A stretch of DNA of 64,000 nt, from positions 1,237,501-1,301,500 of the forward strand of contig NZ_UGSP01000001.1 of assembly GCF_900454535.1 (NCBI RefSeq). The letters run 5' to 3'. The first letter of the stretch is position 1, and the number at the start of each line of letters is the position of its first letter. This DNA comes from Avibacterium avium (GTDB lineage: Bacteria; Pseudomonadota; Gammaproteobacteria; Enterobacterales; Pasteurellaceae). The position numbers and the translations under genes are program-made. The notes under the pieces are model-generated. The model made no database searches. It saw nothing but the letters and a program-made list of their open reading frames with translations, and was not told the DNA's origin. Below, piece by piece: positions 46,584 through 59,071 of this stretch.

Positions 46584-48833
46584 TTATTGATTTGGCTCAA
46601 TCACTTCAATTTCTGCGCCACTATGCAAGCCCCTTGGCAGCTGGCTGCCTTTGCGTCCACGTTCAGCACGGAAGCGTTGTAAATCTTCCGCTTTAAGGGT
46701 GATTTTGCGTTTGCCTGAGTGGAATACCAAGTTCGCTTGTTCGGAAATCAACAATAAGCGAACCAATAATTCGCTGCGATCTTTCGCGTTTGCTGCGGGG
46801 ATCGAAATGATTTTGTTGCCTTTTCCTTTGGATAATTCAGGCAGATCTTGCACAGGGAAAATCAACATTCTGCCTGCAGAAGTGAGCGCCACGAGCAAGT
46901 TTTTATTTTCTTGTAAACTTAATGGTGGCAAGACTTGGGCATTTTCTGGCAAGGAAATCAAGGCTTTACCTGCTTTGTTACGCGCCACTAAATCGCTAAA
47001 TTGGCAAATAAACCCATAGCCTGCGTCCGATGCCATTAATAATTTTTGCTCATCATTTTCCATTAACACTTGGGAAACCGTAGCCCCGGCAGGTAAGGAA
47101 AGTTTGCCCGTGAGTGGTTCGCCTTGTGAGCGTGCAGAAGGCAAGGATAGCGGTTCTACCGCATAGCTGCGCCCTGTGCTATCAAGGAATACCACTGGCT
47201 GATTGCTTTTTCCGCAGGCGTGTGCTAGATAACCATCACCTGCTTTGTAGCTTAGTCCTTGCGGATCAATGTCGTGGCCTTTAGCACAACGCACCCACCC
47301 CATTTGCGATAAAATCACGGTAACAGGTTCAGCGGGGATCATTTCGTTTTCAGCCATTGCTTTGGCTTCCGCACGCTCTACGATTGGTGAAAGGCGAGGG
47401 CTAGCAAAGGTTTTCGCATCTTGCTGAATTTCTTTTTTGATGAGCGTATTTAACCGGCGCTCAGATCCCAAAATTTGCTCTAAATTCAACCGCTCTTGCT
47501 CTAATTTATCTTGCTCCGCTTGCAGTTCGTGCTCTTCCAATTTGGCTAATTGGCGTAAGCGCAAGTTTAAAATAGCCTCGGCTTGCTCATCACTTAAATT
47601 AAAGCGCATCATTAATTCCTGCTTTGGCTTGTCTTCGTTACGAATAATGGCGATCACTTCATCAATATTTAAAAAGGCAATCATCAAACCTTGCAAAATA
47701 TGCAGTCGGTTCAGCACTTTATCTAAGCGATGTTGTAAACGTCTGGTTACCGTGGTACGGCGGAAAGTCAGCCATTCGGTGAGAATTTGCAGCAGATTTT
47801 TCACCGCTGGCTTGTTGTCCAAGCCAATCATATTCATATTCACACGATAGCTTTTTTCTAAATCCGTGGTAGCAAATAAATGCGCCATTAGGGCATCGGT
47901 ATCCACGCGGTTGGAACGTGGCACTAGCACGATACGGATTGGATTATTGTGATCCGCTTCGTCACGAATATCTTCTACCATCGGCAGTTTTTTCGCATTC
48001 ATTTGTTCCGCGATTTGGCTGATGATTTTTGATGGCGAGGCTTGGTGGGGCAGTGCGCTAATGATGATTTCGCCATCTTCTTTTTTCCACACCGCACGCA
48101 TTTTGATTGAGCCGCGTCCTTGCTCGTAAATTTTACGAATATCTTCTTTGCTCGAAATAATTTCTGCTTCCGTTGGATAATCAGGCCCTTGCAGCACGCT
48201 CATTACATCATCTAAATTGGCTTTTGGGTTATCCAACAGCATTACCGCCGCATCGGCTACTTCATTGAGATTGTGTGGGGGAATATCCGTTGCCATTCCC
48301 ACGGCAATCCCCGTTGTGCCATTAAGTAAAATATGCGGTAGGCGGGCAGGTAAATATTCTGGCTCTTCTAGTGTGCCGTCAAAGTTAGGCTGAAATTCCA
48401 CCGTGCCTTGCCCCAGTTCGCTGAGCAAAATTTCTGAAATTTTGGCTAAACGCGATTCGGTATAACGCATTGCCGCAAAGGATTTCGGATCATCAGGCGC
48501 CCCCCAGTTTCCTTGTCCATCAATAAGCGGATAACGATAAGAGAAAGGCTGCGCCATTAGCACCATAGCTTCGTAACAAGCGGTATCTCCGTGCGGGTGG
48601 AATTTACCTAATACGTCCCCCACAGTACGCGCTGATTTTTTATATTTCGCCGTGGCATTGAGTCCTAATTCCGACATTGCATAGACGATACGGCGCTGCA
48701 CGGGCTTTAATCCATCACCAATAAAGGGCAATGCGCGATCCATAATCACATACATTGAATAATTCAAATAGGCACTTTCGGTGAAGTTTTGTAGTGGCAT
48801 TTGCTCAATGCCTTCGTAATTAATTTCTGCCAT
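46584..48833 (-). CDS. parC: DNA topoisomerase IV subunit A
   Basis: The cleaving subunit of topoisomerase IV, which unlinks daughter chromosomes. Length is 749 residues. The catalytic tyrosine lies in AMRYTESRL (about residue 122), and the C-terminal pinwheel domain begins near 500. In the quinolone-contact region, residues 83-88 read DTACYE: the Ser found at position 84 in E. coli and H. influenzae numbering is Thr here, while Glu88 is kept. It is third in a parE-aniA-parC order on one strand. Confidence 0.97.
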   Translation of the reverse strand: MAEINYEGIEQMPLQNFTESAYLNYSMYVIMDRALPFIGDGLKPVQRRIVYAMSELGLNATAKYKKSARTVGDVLGKFHPHGDTACYEAMVLMAQPFSYRYPLIDGQGNWGAPDDPKSFAAMRYTESRLAKISEILLSELGQGTVEFQPNFDGTLEEPEYLPARLPHILLNGTTGIAVGMATDIPPHNLNEVADAAVMLLDNPKANLDDVMSVLQGPDYPTEAEIISSKEDIRKIYEQGRGSIKMRAVWKKEDGEIIISALPHQASPSKIISQIAEQMNAKKLPMVEDIRDEADHNNPIRIVLVPRSNRVDTDALMAHLFATTDLEKSYRVNMNMIGLDNKPAVKNLLQILTEWLTFRRTTVTRRLQHRLDKVLNRLHILQGLMIAFLNIDEVIAIIRNEDKPKQELMMRFNLSDEQAEAILNLRLRQLAKLEEHELQAEQDKLEQERLNLEQILGSERRLNTLIKKEIQQDAKTFASPRLSPIVERAEAKAMAENEMIPAEPVTVILSQMGWVRCAKGHDIDPQGLSYKAGDGYLAHACGKSNQPVVFLDSTGRSYAVEPLSLPSARSQGEPLTGKLSLPAGATVSQVLMENDEQKLLMASDAGYGFICQFSDLVARNKAGKALISLPENAQVLPPLSLQENKNLLVALTSAGRMLIFPVQDLPELSKGKGNKIISIPAANAKDRSELLVRLLLISEQANLVFHSGKRKITLKAEDLQRFRAERGRKGSQLPRGLHSGAEIEVIEPNQ

Positions 48834-48892
48834 AAATTTGTTTTTCTCTTATATTCGTTAAAATTAAAGTACGGTGGTTTTTTACGCGATTT

Positions 48893-50056
48893 TTAATGTT
48901 GAAATCCTGTGGACACGTCCGCATCAGGATTGCGTTTGGTGTAAGGCTCATCTTTTAATTTTCCACTGAAAATCTGTGGATTTTCCTCCCCACTTACCAT
49001 TAACACCCCTTTCGCGCCTTTTTCAGTACGGAAAATAGAATGATCCACAAAAGGATAAGGGCCGGGTACAGGAATGGTGGTTTCAGCCATCATCGCACCG
49101 CCAGCAGGAATTAAGGTGGTTTGTACATTGTGATTTTGCAATGAACCACCTTCCACATACACTGTATCAAAAGGCTTGCCGATCAAATGGAAAGACGACA
49201 CCTTATTTGGCCCCGCGTTGCCGACATAAAAACGTAATTTTTCCCCCACTTTGGCTTTTAACGCGTTATCGCCGAGCATTGAGCCATAATGGCCGTTAAA
49301 GACCACATAGTCAGGCAGCTCATAGCTCGCTTTTTGCATACTAAAAACTTGCAAGCCTGCTTCACCAAATTCCCCTTGGGTATAAAATTCGTTCTGTACA
49401 ATATAAAATTCTTTATCCACTGGCGGTAAGCCTTCTTTTGGCTCAACCAACATTAAACCGAACATTCCCTTGCCGATGTGAGTCGGCGCACCAGGCATTG
49501 CGGCGCAGTGATAAAGATAAAGCCCAGGTGATAGCACTTTGAACTGATAAATACTGGTATGCCCCGGTGCGGTGTTGCTTGCCAGCGCCGTGCCTTCAGG
49601 GGCGGCGGAAGAATGGAAATCAATGCTGTGCGGCAGTTTGGAGTTGATCGGGTTGGATAAATGCACTTCCACCGTATCTCCTTCGCGCACACGAATGAAC
49701 GGTGCAGGGGTTGAACCGTTGTATGTCCAATATTTGAATTGCACTTTTGGCATAATTTCCATAATTTTTTCCAGCGCTTCCAGTTTTACCACCACACGAG
49801 CAGGATAATCACGCGTAATGGGCGCTGGCACATTTGGTGCGGTGGTGAGTTCTGCTTCAATCACGGGAAGATCAGAAATTTTTACATTTTGCACCGCACT
49901 TTTGTTTTCAGTTACATTGGTATTTTCAGTGACATTAGTATTTTCCGCCGTATTCGTATTTTCAACCGCATTGGGCTTGGTTGAATGTTGCTCTGTGGCG
50001 ATAACATTGCCGCTTAAAAGTGCGGTGAAAATTAAGGCTAAAAAGGTCTTTTTCAT
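48893..50056 (-). CDS. aniA: Copper-containing nitrite reductase (AniA/NirK type)
   Basis: Periplasmic two-domain cupredoxin enzyme that reduces nitrite to nitric oxide. Length is 387 residues. Both copper sites are intact: type 1 ligands His143, Cys184, His193, Met198; type 2 ligands His148, His183, His290; and catalytic Asp146 in PHSIDFH. The C-terminal half follows Neisseria AniA (VVFNGHYG, SSFHLIG, VDHSIFR). The N-terminus is a Sec signal without a lipobox, unlike lipidated AniA, followed by imperfect six-residue repeats (ENTNVT) at about residues 32-52. It is inserted between parE and parC. Two uptake signals lie inside the gene. Confidence 0.94.
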   Translation of the reverse strand: MKKTFLALIFTALLSGNVIATEQHSTKPNAVENTNTAENTNVTENTNVTENKSAVQNVKISDLPVIEAELTTAPNVPAPITRDYPARVVVKLEALEKIMEIMPKVQFKYWTYNGSTPAPFIRVREGDTVEVHLSNPINSKLPHSIDFHSSAAPEGTALASNTAPGHTSIYQFKVLSPGLYLYHCAAMPGAPTHIGKGMFGLMLVEPKEGLPPVDKEFYIVQNEFYTQGEFGEAGLQVFSMQKASYELPDYVVFNGHYGSMLGDNALKAKVGEKLRFYVGNAGPNKVSSFHLIGKPFDTVYVEGGSLQNHNVQTTLIPAGGAMMAETTIPVPGPYPFVDHSIFRTEKGAKGVLMVSGEENPQIFSGKLKDEPYTKRNPDADVSTGFQH

Positions 50057-50086
50057 TGGTGTTTCCTTGCTTATTTGGTGGCGGGC

Positions 50087-51997
<1,911 letters not shown>

Positions 51998-52096
51998 CTA
52001 ATTTCAAATCAAAAATTGGCGAAAGTGTAGCAAAAAAACGACCTGTATAAAATACCAGTAGGGTAAAATTAAAGTGCGGTCGTTTTTTTGTAAATT

Positions 52097-54742
52097 TTAT
52101 TCGTTACCTAAAATGCCTAAATTCCAATTTATGGCTTCTTTAGGACGTTTGTCTTGCAACAAGAAACGCTGGTTGGCTTTTGCTTGCGGTTGCACCACCG
52201 AGCCAGACGGCGTTGAAAAGGCAATACCGCCTTTTAACAGTTGCTGCATTGATCCTGTGTTAATGGATAAGCCCGTGAAGCCAAGCTCCATTCCATAACC
52301 TGATGAGATCCAGAATTCTGAATTTTGGCGCACAAGGGCTTTGTGTTTATTGGCAATCACGATATGCACTAACACGCGGTCGCCAAGGCTGTTAAGCTCT
52401 AAATTGCGAATTGTCCCCACTTCCACACCGCGGTACAACACAGGTGATCCCACTGTGATATTCATTGCGTTTTTGGTTTCTAAAATGAGTGGGAAACCAT
52501 CGCCGTATTTGTTGGTGGTCGGCACAGATTGCGCGAGGCGGAATTGACTGCGTGCTTTGCCACTGCCAGCTTCTACATCAATATAAGGTTGTAAAAGGCT
52601 ATCTAAATTCTCAATGCCACCTGCGGAAATTTGCGGCGAAATCAGGCGGAATTTGCTGTTTTCTTTGGCAATGATTGCCATATATTTCGGGTTAATTAAC
52701 GCCGTGGCGATAATTTTGCGATCGGCGGAAAGCTCAATGCTATCCACTTCACCAATATTTAAGCCCATATAACGCAACGGCATTCCTTTACTTAAGTTGG
52801 TAGCATCTGCGGCGGTGAGCTTAATCACTTGTCCTGCGGATTTGGCACGCATTTCATTTGGGTAAAGAATTTTGTTACCTGAGCCACTGTTATCAAAACT
52901 AATCGCGCCTTTTAAGGTGCGAGCAATAGGTGCGGCTTGAATGCTAATGCCTTTCGGTGTGATGTCCACCTGTGCGGCACTTTCCACCCAGAACAGACTT
53001 TTGCTGGTGAGCAAATCGCGATGTTTCGGATAGATAAATACGTCCACGTCAAAATGATCTTTTTTCGGGCGGATAGCCAGAATTTTGCCCACTTCATATT
53101 GGCGATAAAGCACCAGAGAACCTTTATCAATGCTTGGTAGCTGTGAAGTGGTTAAGGTGATGGTTGGAGTTAGATTATTACTCACAATCCCTGCTTCAGC
53201 ATTACTGAGATCACTATATAACGGGAAACTTTCAGGCAATTTACCCGATTGATGACCCGCCACAATGCGAATGCCACCTTGTAGCCATTTTTCAGGGCTT
53301 GCCGCTTGCATTTTCACGCCGTCAGTGCCGATGCTCACTTCAAAATTTGACGCAGCAATAAAGAGCGTATCAGGGTGAATTAAATGACGATATTGTCTGG
53401 CGATCGCCACTTTAAAACGCACCGATTCTTGTTCGATCCGCTGATTTACAATTTCACCAATAGGGAAATTATTGTAGTAAATTTGCTGCCCTTCACTGAT
53501 GTTATAGGTTTCAGGTGCGGTTAAGGTTAAAACCAAGGTATCAGGCTGTTTGAGCAACAGTTCATTTTCTTTAATGACAGTAAATTGCGTTTGTTTTTCA
53601 CCTGTACCGCTGATGACATCAAAATATTCACCACGCAATAATTTCTGCGTGTCGCTCAGTTCGCTCAAATTGAATTTTGTGTTGCGTAGCACGATTTCAG
53701 TGTTGCTTTTAAACAGATTTTCAGCGCTAGGATCAATGAGTAATTTGCCTTGCAAAATTTCTTCATTATTTTCCACCGCACTTAATTCTGACAGCAAACC
53801 GATTTGTGCATCTTGTGAATACACCGCAGTTTTGCCTGCGCGTAATCCAGCAATATTCGGCACGGTAACATTGATTTCAATACCGCGTTTGGCCGCCTGT
53901 AAATTAGCATATAAACGATAGCGTTCGTTGCTTTCCGCCTTTGGACTATTTTGCGGTGAATCAAATGCCACAGCGCCTTGTACCACGGAATTTAGGCTAT
54001 CCATTTGCACATTAATACCAGAAAGCCCAACACTGGCGTTAATACCGCTAATGTTCCAGAAATGGCTGTCTTTTTTTACGAATTGGGTATAAGGCTTATC
54101 GATCACCACATCAATTTCAATTTTCTTCTGATCTTTGGTGAAGCGGTAATCATAAATTTTCCCGACAGGCATTTTTTTGAAATAGACAGACGCACCGATT
54201 GAGATGGAACCTAAATCATCAGCCAGTAAATGAATGAGCAAATCACCTTCAGTAACTTGAGCAATTGGGCCTTCATCTTCTGCAATAAATTCATCTTGCG
54301 ACTCACCGTCTCCGGGTTGTAAGGTAATGTAGTTGCCCGAAACCAGCGCATCAATGCCAGAAATCCCCGCCAGTGAAGCACTTGGACGAACGAGCCAAAA
54401 CTTGGTGTTTTCACGCAACACGGTTTTGGCTTCAGGATAAATACTGGCTTCCACTTCCACTTTTTTCAGGTCGTCAGTAAAATTTACTTTTTTCACCACA
54501 CCAATTTGCAAGCCTTGGTAACGAATTTGCGTTTTCCCTGCCACTAAACCATCACCATTATCAAAGGTGATTTTGATGCTAATGCCTTGTTCTTGCACAA
54601 TTTGAAAGAACAAAATCGCACCAATACATAAGGCAACAAAGGGTAACAACCAAAATGGCGAAATCCGTTTGTTTTTATGAATAGCGGCTTTTACCGCATT
54701 GTAATTATCCTGAATGGACGGCGTTTTGTTGTTGTCTGTCAT
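52097..54742 (-). CDS. letB: Seven-domain MCE protein LetB (YebT), envelope lipid transport
   Basis: Inner-membrane anchored (helix about residues 28-48) periplasmic protein of 881 residues. Seven MCE repeats can be counted from the G-x2-V-x5-G/IG pattern, starting near residues 52, 165, 285, 400, 520, 635 and 755. E. coli LetB forms a stacked hexameric tube spanning the periplasm for lipid movement. The ATG lies inside the end of letA (38-base overlap) with GGAAAATTT upstream. I see no strong terminator after it. Confidence 0.93.
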   Translation of the reverse strand: MTDNNKTPSIQDNYNAVKAAIHKNKRISPFWLLPFVALCIGAILFFQIVQEQGISIKITFDNGDGLVAGKTQIRYQGLQIGVVKKVNFTDDLKKVEVEASIYPEAKTVLRENTKFWLVRPSASLAGISGIDALVSGNYITLQPGDGESQDEFIAEDEGPIAQVTEGDLLIHLLADDLGSISIGASVYFKKMPVGKIYDYRFTKDQKKIEIDVVIDKPYTQFVKKDSHFWNISGINASVGLSGINVQMDSLNSVVQGAVAFDSPQNSPKAESNERYRLYANLQAAKRGIEINVTVPNIAGLRAGKTAVYSQDAQIGLLSELSAVENNEEILQGKLLIDPSAENLFKSNTEIVLRNTKFNLSELSDTQKLLRGEYFDVISGTGEKQTQFTVIKENELLLKQPDTLVLTLTAPETYNISEGQQIYYNNFPIGEIVNQRIEQESVRFKVAIARQYRHLIHPDTLFIAASNFEVSIGTDGVKMQAASPEKWLQGGIRIVAGHQSGKLPESFPLYSDLSNAEAGIVSNNLTPTITLTTSQLPSIDKGSLVLYRQYEVGKILAIRPKKDHFDVDVFIYPKHRDLLTSKSLFWVESAAQVDITPKGISIQAAPIARTLKGAISFDNSGSGNKILYPNEMRAKSAGQVIKLTAADATNLSKGMPLRYMGLNIGEVDSIELSADRKIIATALINPKYMAIIAKENSKFRLISPQISAGGIENLDSLLQPYIDVEAGSGKARSQFRLAQSVPTTNKYGDGFPLILETKNAMNITVGSPVLYRGVEVGTIRNLELNSLGDRVLVHIVIANKHKALVRQNSEFWISSGYGMELGFTGLSINTGSMQQLLKGGIAFSTPSGSVVQPQAKANQRFLLQDKRPKEAINWNLGILGNE

Positions 54743-55979
54743 AAATTTTCCAAAGTAAACGACTGTCGAATTGCGAAGCTGAAATCATAGTTAAGAACAC
54801 TGCAGCCCCAAAATAAAAGGCAGCAGGGCCTACGGAAAAATTGATGATTTGTCCGCGTGCAACTAAGGACATCATCAATGCGAGTACGAACAAATCTAAC
54901 ATCGACCAACGACCGACAAAATGCACAATATGGAATAAGCGCATTTGCCATTTTATGGATTGGCGAAGGTTGAAATGTACACAAATTAATAAATAAAGCA
55001 AAATAAAAATTTTGCTAATAGGAATAAAAATACTGGCGGTAAATACCACAAATGCCACGAAATAACTGCCCATTTCAACAAAGGTAATCACGCCAGACAT
55101 CAGGGTATCGGCACTCGGTGCACCGTTGACATAAACCACCGACATCGGCAGTAAATTAGCAGGGAAAAGCATAATAATGCCCGCAATCAAGGTTGCCCAA
55201 GTGCGTTGCAATTTAATGTTTACTGGCACTTCTAATAGCGTTAAACAGCGCGGACAACGAGCTTGATGTTTGCTGTCTTGATAAGGCTCGGTAAACGTGT
55301 AATGGCACTCCAAGCAGACACAAGGCGGCTCATCGGGCATTTCAGTCAAAAGTCTATCTTGTGGATAAAAATCATTCCACAGCGCATTCAGATTGAGCTT
55401 AATAAATAGAAGCGTGGTTAAAAGTGCGGTGAAAATAAAGGCAATTAAATAAACATCAAGGCTAAGGGGGGCGTATTCTCGCACCTTAAACATTGTTACA
55501 CCCAGTGCAACCAAATACACATCAAACATTACCCAAGGTTTAATATACCCCAGCGCGAGCAAGATATTACGCGGTTTAATGCCAAGTAGTTGCGAAAGAC
55601 GGAGTAAAATCACCAAAATCGCGAAGGAAATGGGCATAAACACAGCGCAGAGAAAAATGAGAAATGCCGTATAAGGATAGCCTTCCGTTGCCATTTTCCA
55701 CACCCCTTGCCAAACCGAAGCGTCCACCCGCGTACCCAATAAATCAATGCTTAATAAAGGATAATTCAAGGCAAAAGGCATCAAAATTAAAATGGATAGG
55801 GCAATCATCGCACAGCGATGCAAATTCCAACGGCTGCCTGAACACAGCACCTCATCACAGCGAGGACATTCCGCATATTGGTTCGCCTCCAACGTAGGCA
55901 CAGACACCGTGGCATCGCAATGGGTGCAACGGGCAATATGCTGTTTGGCGTAATGTGTTGTTTTTAACGGTGTTGTCAT
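54705..55979 (-). CDS. letA: LetA (YebS), PqiA-family membrane partner of LetB
   Basis: Polytopic inner-membrane protein of 424 residues with eight expected helices in two similar halves. Each half starts with a zinc-ribbon type four-cysteine motif: CTHCDA with CPRCDEVL, and CLECHY with CPRCLTLL. These are typical of PqiA/YebS. It is proposed to feed lipids into or out of the LetB tube. First gene of letAB, divergent from proQ. Confidence 0.93.
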   Translation of the reverse strand: MTTPLKTTHYAKQHIARCTHCDATVSVPTLEANQYAECPRCDEVLCSGSRWNLHRCAMIALSILILMPFALNYPLLSIDLLGTRVDASVWQGVWKMATEGYPYTAFLIFLCAVFMPISFAILVILLRLSQLLGIKPRNILLALGYIKPWVMFDVYLVALGVTMFKVREYAPLSLDVYLIAFIFTALLTTLLFIKLNLNALWNDFYPQDRLLTEMPDEPPCVCLECHYTFTEPYQDSKHQARCPRCLTLLEVPVNIKLQRTWATLIAGIIMLFPANLLPMSVVYVNGAPSADTLMSGVITFVEMGSYFVAFVVFTASIFIPISKIFILLYLLICVHFNLRQSIKWQMRLFHIVHFVGRWSMLDLFVLALMMSLVARGQIINFSVGPAAFYFGAAVFLTMISASQFDSRLLWKIYDRQQQNAVHSG

Positions 55980-56052
55980 CGCGTAAAGTTCTGCTAATTT
56001 TTCTCTAAAAGAAATTCAAAAGCGCTATTTTATATGGATTTACGCGCTTTTC

Positions 56053-56102
56053 AAAGTGCGGTGGTTTTTTACGGAAATTTATCATAAAAAGCACCGCACT
56101 TT
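56053..56102. repeat. Inverted uptake-signal pair in the letA-proQ divergent region
   Basis: AAAGTGCGGTG (56053-56063) and CACCGCACTTT (56092-56102) can pair. Because both flanking genes are transcribed away from it, it is not a terminator for either. Confidence 0.8.
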
Positions 56103-56219
56103 GCTTTTTTATTGAAGCATCAGCTATAAACCCGATCAAAAAATTGCCATTTCTTGCGAATTTAAGCTAAAATGTGCAACGTTTTTCTATTTAAAATTAA
56201 TGGTATGTGAGATTACACA

Positions 56220-56825
56220 ATGACAGAAGTTCAGAAATTAACCAATAATAAAGAAATTATCGCTTATTTAGCGGAAAAGTTTCCGCGCTGTTTTTTCCTT
56301 GAAGGTGAGGCAAAACCGTTAAAAGTCGGGATTTTCCAAGATTTAGCAGAAGCCCTTGCAGATGATGAAAAAGTAAGTAAAACCCAATTGCGTCAAGCTC
56401 TGCGCTTATATACAGCAGGCTGGCGTTATTTATACGCTTGTAAAGAAGGGGCTGAGCGCGTTGATTTACAAGGCAATCCAGCAGGCGTATTAGAGAAAGA
56501 ACACGCAGAGCACGCGGCACAGAAATTAGCAGAAAGCAAAGCGAAAGTGGCGGAAAAACGTGCAGCAGAGCGAGCGGCAAATCCGAAAGCGAATAAAAAG
56601 CCTGCGCGTCCAAATACGAAGAAATTTGTAGCGAAAAAACCACAAAATAAACCTAATCTTGTTGCCGTTGATTTAGCAACATTGCAAGCTGGAGCAAAAG
56701 TTAAGGTAAAAGCAGGCAATAGTGCAAAAACTGCTGTTGTGCTTGAAGTAGTAAAAGACAATGTGCGTGTTCAGCTAGAAAATGGTTTAACCATTGCGGT
56801 AACAGCTGATCGTTTATTTGTTTAG
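56220..56825 (+). CDS. proQ: RNA chaperone ProQ
   Basis: Global RNA-binding protein of the ProQ/FinO family, 201 residues. The N-terminal FinO domain spans about 1-115 ([40 protein letters not shown]), the Lys/Ala-rich linker about 115-145, and a small Tudor-like C-terminal domain about 147-201. It is followed 37 bases later by prc, the proQ-prc order found in enteric bacteria. Confidence 0.96.
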   Translation: MTEVQKLTNNKEIIAYLAEKFPRCFFLEGEAKPLKVGIFQDLAEALADDEKVSKTQLRQALRLYTAGWRYLYACKEGAERVDLQGNPAGVLEKEHAEHAAQKLAESKAKVAEKRAAERAANPKANKKPARPNTKKFVAKKPQNKPNLVAVDLATLQAGAKVKVKAGNSAKTAVVLEVVKDNVRVQLENGLTIAVTADRLFV

Positions 56826-56862
56826 TTTTACACGCCAGTTTTGCTTTAATTAGGAAAGTTGA

Positions 56863-58920
56863 ATGAAATTTTATCAAAGTAAGAGCAAGTTAGCCTTAAT
56901 GCTTGGCGCTTTATTTTTATCTAGTCAGCTAAGTTTGGCCGTTGCGCCGACACTGAAAAGTGCTGATATTGTATTGCCCTCATACGATGAAAACCATCAG
57001 TTAGCGACTAAGCGTGTAACGGCACGCTTAACCAATTCTCACTATCAAAAATTTCAACTGGATAATGAATTTTCGCAAAAAATCTTTGATCGTTATCTAA
57101 GAAGTTTAGATTATTCTCGGAATACTTTTTTGGCTTCAGATGTTGCACAAATGCGCGAAAAGTATGCAAGTAAAATTGATGAAGAGCTTAATGAAGGCAA
57201 GTTGGATATTGCTTTTGATATGTATGATGAAATGATGAAAAGACGTTATGAACGTTATAAATATGCACTTTCATTATTAGATAAAGAGCCGAATTTAAGC
57301 CAAGATGATCAAATTGAGATTGACCGTGAAAAAGCGCCTTGGCCTAAAACTGAAGCAGAACTCAATAAGTTGTGGGAACAGCGCGTTAAAAACGATGTGA
57401 TCGGTTTGAAGTTAAAAGATAAAAAATGGCCAGAAATTAAAAAAACGTTAATTAAGCGTTATAACTTAGCTATTCGCCGCTTAACTCAAACTAAAGCAGA
57501 AGATGTGACTCAGGCTTATCTTAATGCACTTGCGCGTGAAATTGATCCGCATACCAGCTATCTTGCGCCAAGAACTGCGAAAAGTTTCAATGAGAGTATG
57601 AACCTTTCCTTAGAAGGGATTGGGGCGACATTACAATCAGAAGAAACTGGTGAAACGGTGGTTAAGTCTTTGGTAAAAGGCGCGCCAGCAGATCGCAGTA
57701 AACGCATTAAAGCGGGAGATAAAATCGTTGGTGTTGGTCAAGCGAAAGGCCCAATTGTTGATGTGGTCGGTTGGCGTTTAGATGACGTTATTGACAAGAT
57801 CAAAGGCAAAAAAGGCACAAAAGTGCGGTTAGAAATTGAGCCAGAAAAAGGCGGTAAAAATCGTATTGTTACCTTAATTCGAGATCGTGTTCGCTTAGAA
57901 GATCAGGCGGCTAAACTCACCGTAGAAAAAGTGGACGGCAAACAAATTGCAGTGATCAAAATTCCTAGCTTTTACATTGGCTTAACAGATGATGTAAGAA
58001 AACTCTTGAAAGAAATGGAAAGCAAAAAAGCACAGGGGTTGATTATTGATTTGCGTGAAAATGGCGGTGGCGCATTAGGCGAGGCTGTTGAGCTAAGTGG
58101 CTTATTTATTAGTGATGGCCCTGTTGTTCAAGTACGCGATGCCTATCAGCGCATTCGTATCCACGAAGATCCTGATATGGAACAAGTTTATAAAGGCCCA
58201 TTATTGGTGATGATTGACCGATTCAGTGCTTCTGCTTCTGAAATTTTTGCCGCAGCGGTTCAGGATTACAATCGAGGAATTGTGATTGGGCAAAATAGCT
58301 TTGGTAAAGGTACGGTTCAGCGTAGTAATTCACTGAATTTTGTGTACGATCTCAGTGATAATCCGCTTGGCTTGATTCAATATACCATTCAGAAGTTTTA
58401 TCGTATCAATGGCGGAAGCACTCAGTTAAAAGGAGTTAAGCCAGATATTACTTTTCCTTCTTTAATTGATATGAAAGAATATGGTGAAGAAAAAGAAGAC
58501 AATGCCTTACCTTGGGATAAAATTCCCCCTGCAAGTTATTCAGAGCAAGGAAAAGCAAGAGAAGCAGTTGCCAAACTAGAACCTGCACATATTGCTAGAA
58601 TGGCGAAAGATCCTGAGTTCATCGTATTAAATGAGAATCTGAAAACCCTTGAAGAGCGCCGTGAGCGTAAATTCTTATCATTGAATTATGAAAAGCGAAA
58701 AGCAGAAAATGATAAAGATGATGCTAAACGGTTAAAAGATCTCAATGAACGCTTTAAACGTGAAGGCAAAAAGCCAATCAAAAATTTAGATGATTTGCCG
58801 AAAGATTACGAAGCACCTGATTTTGCTTTGAAAGAAGCGGAGCATATGGCTGCTGATCTTGTTTCTTTCTATGCTGAAAAGGCAAATGGTGATGCGGCAA
58901 AAAGGGTAGAAAAACCGTAA
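56863..58920 (+). CDS. prc: Carboxy-terminal processing (tail-specific) protease Prc
   Basis: Periplasmic S41 serine protease that trims proteins such as penicillin-binding protein 3 and controls murein hydrolases. Length is 685 residues with an N-terminal signal peptide. The PDZ domain lies near 235-330 (GIGATLQSEETGETVVKSL). The Ser/Lys catalytic dyad is in FSASASEIFAAAV (about 450) and SFGKGTVQ (about 478). The C-terminal DUF3340-type helical part is present. Transcription from proQ is likely. Confidence 0.96.
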   Translation: MKFYQSKSKLALMLGALFLSSQLSLAVAPTLKSADIVLPSYDENHQLATKRVTARLTNSHYQKFQLDNEFSQKIFDRYLRSLDYSRNTFLASDVAQMREKYASKIDEELNEGKLDIAFDMYDEMMKRRYERYKYALSLLDKEPNLSQDDQIEIDREKAPWPKTEAELNKLWEQRVKNDVIGLKLKDKKWPEIKKTLIKRYNLAIRRLTQTKAEDVTQAYLNALAREIDPHTSYLAPRTAKSFNESMNLSLEGIGATLQSEETGETVVKSLVKGAPADRSKRIKAGDKIVGVGQAKGPIVDVVGWRLDDVIDKIKGKKGTKVRLEIEPEKGGKNRIVTLIRDRVRLEDQAAKLTVEKVDGKQIAVIKIPSFYIGLTDDVRKLLKEMESKKAQGLIIDLRENGGGALGEAVELSGLFISDGPVVQVRDAYQRIRIHEDPDMEQVYKGPLLVMIDRFSASASEIFAAAVQDYNRGIVIGQNSFGKGTVQRSNSLNFVYDLSDNPLGLIQYTIQKFYRINGGSTQLKGVKPDITFPSLIDMKEYGEEKEDNALPWDKIPPASYSEQGKAREAVAKLEPAHIARMAKDPEFIVLNENLKTLEERRERKFLSLNYEKRKAENDKDDAKRLKDLNERFKREGKKPIKNLDDLPKDYEAPDFALKEAEHMAADLVSFYAEKANGDAAKRVEKP

Positions 58921-58928
58921 AAAATTTT

Positions 58929-58964
58929 ACCGCACTTTGATGTCATTAAGCATAAAAGTGCGGT
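58929..58964 (+). terminator. Probable terminator after prc from paired uptake signals
   Basis: ACCGCACTTT (58929-58938) and AAAGTGCGGT (58955-58964) form a perfect 10-bp stem, followed by a modest T-rich tail. Confidence 0.7.
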
Positions 58965-59071
58965 TATATTATTGTTAGGATTGAATTTTATTGCCTAATA
59001 TTCAGCGTGGTATGATTGCCACATAAGTTTAGCTAATTACAATAATAAACTTTCAATTTAAGGACTCAAAT

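Noticed and set aside
56053..56102. Terminator call for the uptake-signal pair
   Set aside because: Both neighbouring genes are transcribed away from it, so it is listed as a repeat instead.
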